The translations under genes were made by a program, and so were the position numbers. Shown in pieces: positions 59,240 through 64,000 of a stretch of DNA of 64,000 bases (the stretch's first letter is position 1; each line of letters begins with the position of its first letter). Below the pieces are notes generated by a model. It was not told the origin of the DNA and ran no database searches. It saw only the letters and a program-made list of their open reading frames with translations. Source of the stretch: Mobiluncus porci (GTDB lineage: Bacteria; Actinomycetota; Actinomycetes; Actinomycetales; Actinomycetaceae); NCBI RefSeq assembly GCF_009695935.1, contig NZ_VUMY01000001.1:1-64000 (forward strand), in the 5' to 3' direction.

Positions 59240-60076
59240 CTACTTTCCGGCGTACCAGTTCAAGAGGCGCTCAACTTCGGCTTGGAGAGCGGCATTACCG
59301 TTCGAGGAGTATTTGCGGGGATCCACGAGGTCGGGACCGGCAGCGAGATCTTCGCGTACCTTAGCGGTATAGATCACATTCAAATGCGTAGAGACGTTGA
59401 TTTTCGTCATGCCGGCTTGGATGGCGGCTCGCATTCCCTCGTCGGAAACGCCTGATGAACCGTGTAACACGAGCGGAACTGGAACGGCGGCTTTGATGGC
59501 GGCAATCAACTCGTTGTCAAGGCTTGCGTCCCGCGAGGTCATGGCGTGAGACGATCCGACCGCTACGGCCAGCAAATCCACCCCCGTGTCTTCGACAAAT
59601 TTCGCGGCATCTTCTGGTTTAGTCCGGGCCGAAGGATCGTGAACCCCGTTCTTCCCCCCGACCTCACCGAGTTCGGCCTCCACTGAAACGCCGCGGTCGT
59701 GACACCACTTAGTGATTTCTGCCGTAGTCTTGCGGTTTTCCTCGTCCGGAAGCTTCGAACCGTCATACATAATAGAGTTAAACCCGAGTTCAACCGCCGC
59801 TTTACACAAGTCGATGTCCTCGGCGTGATCCAGGTGGGCGACTGCCGGAACCTTGGCTCGCTTGGCCAACTCCAGGACGGCCGAGCCAATCGGCTCCAAC
59901 CAACCGCGGTGATATTTCACGGCATTCTGGCTGAGCTGGAGAATAATCGGTAATTCCACCGCTTCGGCGGCGGCTATCTGAGCCTCGCCGTGTTCCAACA
60001 AGACCACGTTGAAGGCTCCTAGGCCGACCTCGTGTGAAGCGGCATCACGAGCAAGTTCACGAATATCTGCAAGCAT
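59240..60076 (-). CDS. Class II tagatose/fructose-bisphosphate aldolase (GatY/KbaY-like)
   Basis: This zinc aldolase splits tagatose- or fructose-1,6-bisphosphate into two triose phosphates. The 278 residues have the catalytic/zinc motif AHLDHAEDIDLCKAA (D83, H84), SVEAELGEVGGKNGVHDP, LAVAVGSSHAM and VPLVLHGSSGVSDEGMRAAI with a zinc His. ATG 60076 is preferred because GGAG lies 8 bp upstream; the ATG at 60088 is too close to its GAGG. It overlaps the end of the PfkB gene. In this operon tagatose-1,6-bisphosphate is the likely substrate. Confidence 0.9.
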   Translation of the reverse strand: MLADIRELARDAASHEVGLGAFNVVLLEHGEAQIAAAEAVELPIILQLSQNAVKYHRGWLEPIGSAVLELAKRAKVPAVAHLDHAEDIDLCKAAVELGFNSIMYDGSKLPDEENRKTTAEITKWCHDRGVSVEAELGEVGGKNGVHDPSARTKPEDAAKFVEDTGVDLLAVAVGSSHAMTSRDASLDNELIAAIKAAVPVPLVLHGSSGVSDEGMRAAIQAGMTKINVSTHLNVIYTAKVREDLAAGPDLVDPRKYSSNGNAALQAEVERLLNWYAGK

Positions 60077-60078
60077 TT

Positions 60079-61065
60079 TTAGCTCCATTCCTCGGTTTTG
60101 TGACTGACGTTTGCCGCGAGGTCCACAACCATCTCGGCGTCGATTTTTCCGGCAATTTCGACCGGAACCGCGGCAGCCGACCAGGCGACTGCTCGCGTTA
60201 AAATTTCATCAAGCGGGAGACCTTCGGCTAGTCCGGCAACGAAACCGGCCACCGCTGCGTCTCCTGCGCCGGTGGGGTTGCCGGAAAGAATCGTGTCGGG
60301 CTTGGCCCAGTGAGCTTCTAAAAATGAGTCAAAAAGCCCGGCCCCATGACTCATTTTTATGTAGGCGAGGCCGTCGGCGCCGGCGGAGACCAGGAGGGCC
60401 TTTGCGCCGGCTCTAAGCACCGCGCGGGCGGAGGCCGGTAGGTCATCCAAACCGGTGGCATCTTTAATCTCCGCCACGTTTGGTTTCAACAAGTCCGCTC
60501 CGGCACGGGCCGCCTCCAGCAAATACTTCCCCGAAGTATCGACCAGAACCCAACAATCCTTGGCTTTCAAACCGGCAACGAGCCGCCCCAGAATTCCTTC
60601 CGGAGTCCCGGGAGCGAAGGAGCCATTGATGGTAACTATGGAGCCCTCCGGAGCCCAGGAAAGCTCGAGCGCGTTATCCCACACGATCTTCCAGTCGGCA
60701 GCGACCTCCTTGGGGGTGCGCGAGCCCACGGATGGGCCGGCCTCGTTGAAAACGGTGGCATCTCCACCGGCCACGATGGCAACGGAAGAGCGGTTCAAAA
60801 ACGGGGAGGGTAGGGGCTGGAAGGTAAACTGCGGCAACTCTTGGTGACGCGCTTCGAGGTCAGCCAGGAAATCCTGGGAGGTGAAGAATCCGACCGCGCG
60901 GGCGGGGAAAGCCATCTGCGCCAAGACTGAGGCGGTGTTGAGCCCTTTTCCTCCGGCGCGACGAAACACGGTTTCGACTCGGTGTGTGCGGTTGAGATTG
61001 ATGGTAGGAACCTGGTAGGTCACGTCGAGTGCGGGGTTGGGGGTGAAGGTAATTATTTCTGGCAA
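60079..61065 (-). CDS. PfkB-family kinase, probable tagatose-6-phosphate kinase (LacC/FruK type)
   Basis: The 328-residue ribokinase-fold enzyme starts IITFTPNPALDVTYQV, the LacC/FruK signature. It has RAGGKGLNTASVLAQM and the ATP/catalytic motif NPTGAGDAAVAGF with base D269. With the aldolase behind it and an AgaS-like isomerase ahead, tagatose-6-P to tagatose-1,6-bisphosphate is the best assignment; fructose-1-P kinase is the alternative. A perfect 13-bp inverted repeat lies inside the gene at 60319-60359, covering residues about 236-249. Confidence 0.87.
   Translation of the reverse strand: MPEIITFTPNPALDVTYQVPTINLNRTHRVETVFRRAGGKGLNTASVLAQMAFPARAVGFFTSQDFLADLEARHQELPQFTFQPLPSPFLNRSSVAIVAGGDATVFNEAGPSVGSRTPKEVAADWKIVWDNALELSWAPEGSIVTINGSFAPGTPEGILGRLVAGLKAKDCWVLVDTSGKYLLEAARAGADLLKPNVAEIKDATGLDDLPASARAVLRAGAKALLVSAGADGLAYIKMSHGAGLFDSFLEAHWAKPDTILSGNPTGAGDAAVAGFVAGLAEGLPLDEILTRAVAWSAAAVPVEIAGKIDAEMVVDLAANVSHKTEEWS
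60319..60359. repeat. Perfect 13-bp inverted repeat inside the PfkB gene
   Basis: TAAAAATGAGTCA (60319-60331) and TGACTCATTTTTA (60347-60359) are exact inverse complements around a 15-nt GC-rich centre. The segment is in frame and encodes part of a variable loop. It could be an operator, an intragenic attenuator before the aldolase gene, or an inserted element end. Confidence 0.8.
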
Positions 61066-61101
61066 GTTGGTTGTCCTTTGGTGAAGTAGGAAAAAGTGGG
61101 T

Positions 61102-62148
61102 TCAACAGGTGGTAGCGGCAAGAGTTCCTTCCCACTTATCAAGTGCCTGCGCGGCGATTCCGAGGAGCTGTGCGTCGGAGCCGAGCTTCGCTAAGGTGAA
61201 CGGCGGTACTGCCACATTCACCAAACGGCTGGCCGTCGCTTCGCGCAAGCGATTGAGATAAGACTCGCCCTCCTTGGACTGGCCTCCGCCAATCACAATC
61301 GGCACGGGCCCGAGGGTAGCAACGACCGCGGCGAGAGTCTCCGTCAGTGCTTGCACTCCGGTCTCTACCACGTGGTGAGCCAGGGCGTCTCCGCGGCGCT
61401 CCCGAGCAAAAACTTCCTTCGAATCGGGAGCCTCGGGAGAAAGCTTGTCGGTTCCGCTCAAAGCGCAGTAGCGAACCGAGGTGAAGCCGGCAGAGGCCAA
61501 TTGCTCCATACTCACGTACTCTGCCTCGCTAAAAGCGGGGTATGCGGCGGGATAGTCTCGGTCCGGATTCGCAAACAGCACTTGGCCGATTTCGCCGGTG
61601 CAACCCCCGCGACTAACGAGCTTCCCGTCCAAAATGAGTCCGGCCGAAATCCCCGTTCCGACAGCAACGAAGAAACAATCCTTTCCGCCGGCTCCGAATC
61701 TGGCCTCACCATAGGCGCCGGAACGCACATCGTGACCCAGCACTACCGGAACCCCAAAGGTCTCGGAAAGTTCTTCGCGCATCGGGAAGTCTCCCCAGCC
61801 CAGATTCGCGGAGCGGATAGTTCTCCCGCTGGCCTCGTCGAGGATTCCCGGCACATCCACCCCGACAACCTCACAGAGCAGGTCTTCTCGGAGAGCCTGA
61901 CCGGCCTGTAAAGAAAGCGAAGGACAATCCTGGGCCGAGACAATTTCCTCACGGTGTAGCTCTCCTTGCAGTTCAAGGTAAATCTCGGTTAATCCGTTGA
62001 CGAGCCCTGCTGCGCCGCCGCGGGGCGTGGGGACAACCCGTTTGTGGAGCAAAATACCCTCGGGGGAGACGAAACCGATTTTGGCATCCGTCCCCCCGAC
62101 ATCGAAACCGAGAGCAAAACCCGCCGTTGGTGAAAATGAAGCAACCAT
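61102..62148 (-). CDS. ROK-family kinase, probable N-acetylhexosamine kinase
   Basis: The 348-residue protein has FDVGGTDAKIGFVS at the N-terminus, the catalytic region VLGHDVRSGAYGEARFG, GTGISAGLILDG and GGCTGEIGQVLFANPD, where GEIGH of classical ROK sugar kinases is GEIGQ. The CxCGxxGCxE zinc cluster is absent, so it belongs to an atypical branch. Its place between the SIS and PfkB genes suggests phosphorylation of GalNAc or GlcNAc freed by the GH112 enzyme. Gaps to its neighbours are 36 and 22 bp, so it is part of one operon. Confidence 0.82.
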   Translation of the reverse strand: MVASFSPTAGFALGFDVGGTDAKIGFVSPEGILLHKRVVPTPRGGAAGLVNGLTEIYLELQGELHREEIVSAQDCPSLSLQAGQALREDLLCEVVGVDVPGILDEASGRTIRSANLGWGDFPMREELSETFGVPVVLGHDVRSGAYGEARFGAGGKDCFFVAVGTGISAGLILDGKLVSRGGCTGEIGQVLFANPDRDYPAAYPAFSEAEYVSMEQLASAGFTSVRYCALSGTDKLSPEAPDSKEVFARERRGDALAHHVVETGVQALTETLAAVVATLGPVPIVIGGGQSKEGESYLNRLREATASRLVNVAVPPFTLAKLGSDAQLLGIAAQALDKWEGTLAATTC

Positions 62149-62170
62149 GGGAGCGTTTTGGGTAGTGCGG

Positions 62171-63049
62171 CTACTTCAAGATGACGGAGCGGGTGAGGTG
62201 ACGCGGAGTGTCCGGATTCAGACCACGATGCTCCGCGCGAGCCACCGCCACGCGTTGCAAGAGCACCAAGGAGGCCATCGGATCCCAGTCGTGATGAACG
62301 AGAGTCGCGCCCGTGGCAGCAATCTGGGCTTCCATGCCTTCGGGGACGGGTCCGAAAATCCAGGTGACGCGACCGGGTTCCGCGATCGAAATCGGTCCGT
62401 GACGGTATTCCATCGCGGGGTAGGACTCGGTCCAGGACTGGGAGGCTTCGCGCATCTTCAAAGCGGCCTCGTTGGCGAGCCCGTAGGTCCAGGCGGTGCC
62501 GAGGAAAGTGAACTGTTCCGCGGTGACGTAGTTTTCGGGGATTTCAGCGGTGACTGCGGTCTGACAATCCGCGATGGCATCGTCGAGTTTCTCACCTAAA
62601 CTAGCTCGCATGAAAGCCAGAGCGGAAGTGGCGAAGCGGGTCTGTACCACAGATTTTTCATCCGCGTCCAACACGACTTCCATATCTGTAAACGGCGTCG
62701 CTGGCCCGTTGCCGACAGCAGTAATCAGGCGGGTGGCTACATGACCTTGGAGATTCTTCAAAATCTCGATAATCTCGGTCGTGGTGCCGGAACGAGACAG
62801 GCAAATCACCAGGTCATAGGTGCGGGTGAGGGGGAATTCGGTGGCGGTAAATGCGTCTGAGATGCCTTCACCGGCAACTTCGCGGGCTCGACAATAGGCT
62901 TGGGCCATGAACCAGGAGGTGCCGCAACCAATCATGGCGACTTTCTGGCCTGGCTTCGGGAAAAAGTTCGGGTCGGTGGTGCGGGCGGTTTCAACTGCCT
63001 TTGCCCAAGTTTCCGGTTGGCTTGCAATCTCTTCTGCGGTAATACTCAT
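62171..63049 (-). CDS. SIS-domain sugar-phosphate isomerase/deaminase (AgaS/GlmS-C-like)
   Basis: The 292 residues hold two SIS domains: VAMIGCGTSWFMAQAYCRAR with LVICLSRSGTTTEIIEILKN in the first, and FTFLGTAWTYGLANEAALKM, REASQSWTESYPAMEYRHGP in the second. This is the form of GlmS isomerase domains and of AgaS/GlmD-type deaminases that convert an amino-sugar phosphate to a keto-sugar phosphate. With a tagatose-6-P kinase and aldolase downstream, galactosamine-6-P deamination is the likely reaction. TTAAGGAGGGTA precedes the ATG. Confidence 0.85.
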   Translation of the reverse strand: MSITAEEIASQPETWAKAVETARTTDPNFFPKPGQKVAMIGCGTSWFMAQAYCRAREVAGEGISDAFTATEFPLTRTYDLVICLSRSGTTTEIIEILKNLQGHVATRLITAVGNGPATPFTDMEVVLDADEKSVVQTRFATSALAFMRASLGEKLDDAIADCQTAVTAEIPENYVTAEQFTFLGTAWTYGLANEAALKMREASQSWTESYPAMEYRHGPISIAEPGRVTWIFGPVPEGMEAQIAATGATLVHHDWDPMASLVLLQRVAVARAEHRGLNPDTPRHLTRSVILK

Positions 63050-63126
63050 TAGTACCCTCCTTAAGGTGAATCTATACCCTCTATTATTGTCGAAAACTGC
63101 CTGTTATGAGGAGGTTTCCGCTGAGT

Positions 63127-63930
63127 TTAATTCCGGAGTTGGGAAAGTTGGAAATGAACCCCTTCTACCGTATTGAGCGCGAGTTTTCGTCCAGAGAAGT
63201 AGCCGATGGCGGCCCCGATTCCCAGAGGGATAAACCGCCCCACCACGTGTCCAGACATTTTGGCAGCTAGCTTCTTATTGGCGTATGAAGCCAGCGCCTT
63301 GTTGACCGAACCGAGTGTGGGGGAGGCTGCGGCGCCGACCTGGTTCCGCGCCCAGTTCCACAGGCCAATTCCGACCTGGTCAGCAACGATGGCTCCGGCG
63401 TCATCTCCCAGAATCGCGGAAAGCACCAGCGCTTTTCGCATAGCGCGATTCTCGGTCGGGATTCCGGCTAGGCGCGCCATCGTCAAGACATAGAGGGCGG
63501 TGTTGGTAGCGAAAGCCGCGAGTTCCCCGCCGGTCAATGCTGCTCCCACGGCGAGACCGGAACCGGGGATGGCTGCGCCCCCGCCGACGCTTGCGGAAGC
63601 CACCGCAGAAATCTTTACATATCTCTTGGAGAACTTGTCCATCATGGCTTGCGTGGATATTCCCGGATTCGCCGCGAGCATTTTTTCAATGGATCTATCG
63701 ATATGAGAATCGGGGAGGCTCACCATGAAATCCAAGAGTTCATCAAGGCTGTGGACGTTTTTCAGCTCTTCTAAACGAGGGTGTTTCGGCCTGGGAGATG
63801 CCTGAGTACCGTGCGTGACAGGGACGAGAGCGTCGCCTTGTTCCCCTGCGCCTTGTTCTCCGGTAATTAAAGAAGATTCGGGGTCTCTCGAGGCGGTTTT
63901 GTCGCGTTTGCCTTTCCCAAATAAACTCAT
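63127..63930 (-). CDS. EcsC-like protein, function unknown
   Basis: The 267-residue protein has a charged N-terminus of about 60 residues, then a helical Gly/Ala-rich core with membrane-active segments (ISAVASASVGGGAAIPGSGL, AVGAALTGGELAAFATNTAL, AGAIVADQVGIGLWNWARNQ, FIPLGIGAAIGYFSG). This resembles EcsC-family proteins, for which no firm function is known. There is no ribosome-binding site; a TAAAAT lies 7 bp before the ATG, so the mRNA is probably leaderless. It is transcribed in the same direction as the SIS operon but separated by 77 bp. Confidence 0.7.
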   Translation of the reverse strand: MSLFGKGKRDKTASRDPESSLITGEQGAGEQGDALVPVTHGTQASPRPKHPRLEELKNVHSLDELLDFMVSLPDSHIDRSIEKMLAANPGISTQAMMDKFSKRYVKISAVASASVGGGAAIPGSGLAVGAALTGGELAAFATNTALYVLTMARLAGIPTENRAMRKALVLSAILGDDAGAIVADQVGIGLWNWARNQVGAAASPTLGSVNKALASYANKKLAAKMSGHVVGRFIPLGIGAAIGYFSGRKLALNTVEGVHFQLSQLRN

Positions 63931-63936
63931 AGGTAA

Positions 63937-63942
63937 ATTTTA
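63937..63942 (-). promoter_or_regulatory. -10 element of a probable leaderless transcript
   Basis: On the minus strand TAAAAT lies 6-7 bp before the ATG at 63930 with no Shine-Dalgarno sequence between them. Confidence 0.4.
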
Positions 63943-64000
63943 TCCCAGGAAAAGGCTCAAGTCGCGCGGAACTTCGGGCTCATGAGCCCCAACCAAGAAC

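Noticed and set aside
1-64000. CRISPR array, rRNA operon, prophage or conjugative element
   Set aside because: No regularly spaced repeats, rRNA sequence, or phage structural or relaxase genes were found. The only mobile remnant is the IS3 fragment.

Overview
The window looks like the chromosome of a host-associated actinobacterium. ParA-scpA-scpB-rluB-tyrA-cmk-der follows xerD in the order usual in Actinobacteria, starts are often GTG, at least two genes appear leaderless, and base composition is moderate. Together with cell-wall-binding-repeat and LAXTG surface proteins and a mucin/milk-glycan catabolic island, this suggests the Actinomycetaceae (Mobiluncus/Varibaculum-like). That placement is inference; no marker gene fixes the species.

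Layout. 1-4.65 kb is an accessory patch: an AAA/DUF4143 ATPase behind two palindromes, a PPK2 kinase, an intact DinJ-like/PIN toxin-antitoxin pair, a decayed second vapBC pair cut by an IS3 remnant, and another gene scrap. 4.65-6.1 kb holds a two-gene fluoride channel and secG. 6.2-20.3 kb is the most unusual block. It carries surface and membrane proteins, homologues of the Bacillus ydjG/ydjH/ydjI envelope-stress partners of PspA (but no pspA), a DUF4428 protein with a 57-bp repeat, and a regulatory set arranged A1-B1-response regulator-A2-B2. In that set, two 7TM pseudokinase-like proteins are each followed by a PAS-type membrane protein, and only the last protein keeps a recognisable NarL-type histidine kinase core. 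Three promoters in the block share one palindromic site at exactly the same distance from the -10 element, so they probably form one regulon.

20.3-30.3 kb is housekeeping: transketolase, xerD, parA, scpAB, rluB, tyrA, cmk, der and tRNA-Pro(GGG). 30.3-34.2 kb holds a small ORF, a LARTG-anchored Ala/Pro/Thr-rich surface protein, and a pseudogenised lantibiotic-immunity-type ABC transporter (LanFEG). 34.2-42.4 kb has a class I amidotransferase/GCS2 ligase pair, treY-treZ and an alpha-glucosidase.

42.4-63 kb is a glycan-foraging island. One part covers sialic acid: an AXE1-type esterase, GntR/FCD regulator, peptide-type ABC importer with a permease-ATPase fusion, NanA-like lyase, ROK kinase and NanE. 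The next covers galacto-N-biose/lacto-N-biose: GH112 phosphorylase, ABC importer and a 59-residue membrane protein. An opposing operon (SIS isomerase/deaminase, ROK kinase, PfkB kinase, class II aldolase) fits GalNAc to tagatose-1,6-bisphosphate to triose phosphates. Mucin O-glycans or milk glycans would supply both sialic acid and galacto-N-biose, which explains why the modules are adjacent. The last gene is an EcsC-like protein of unknown role.
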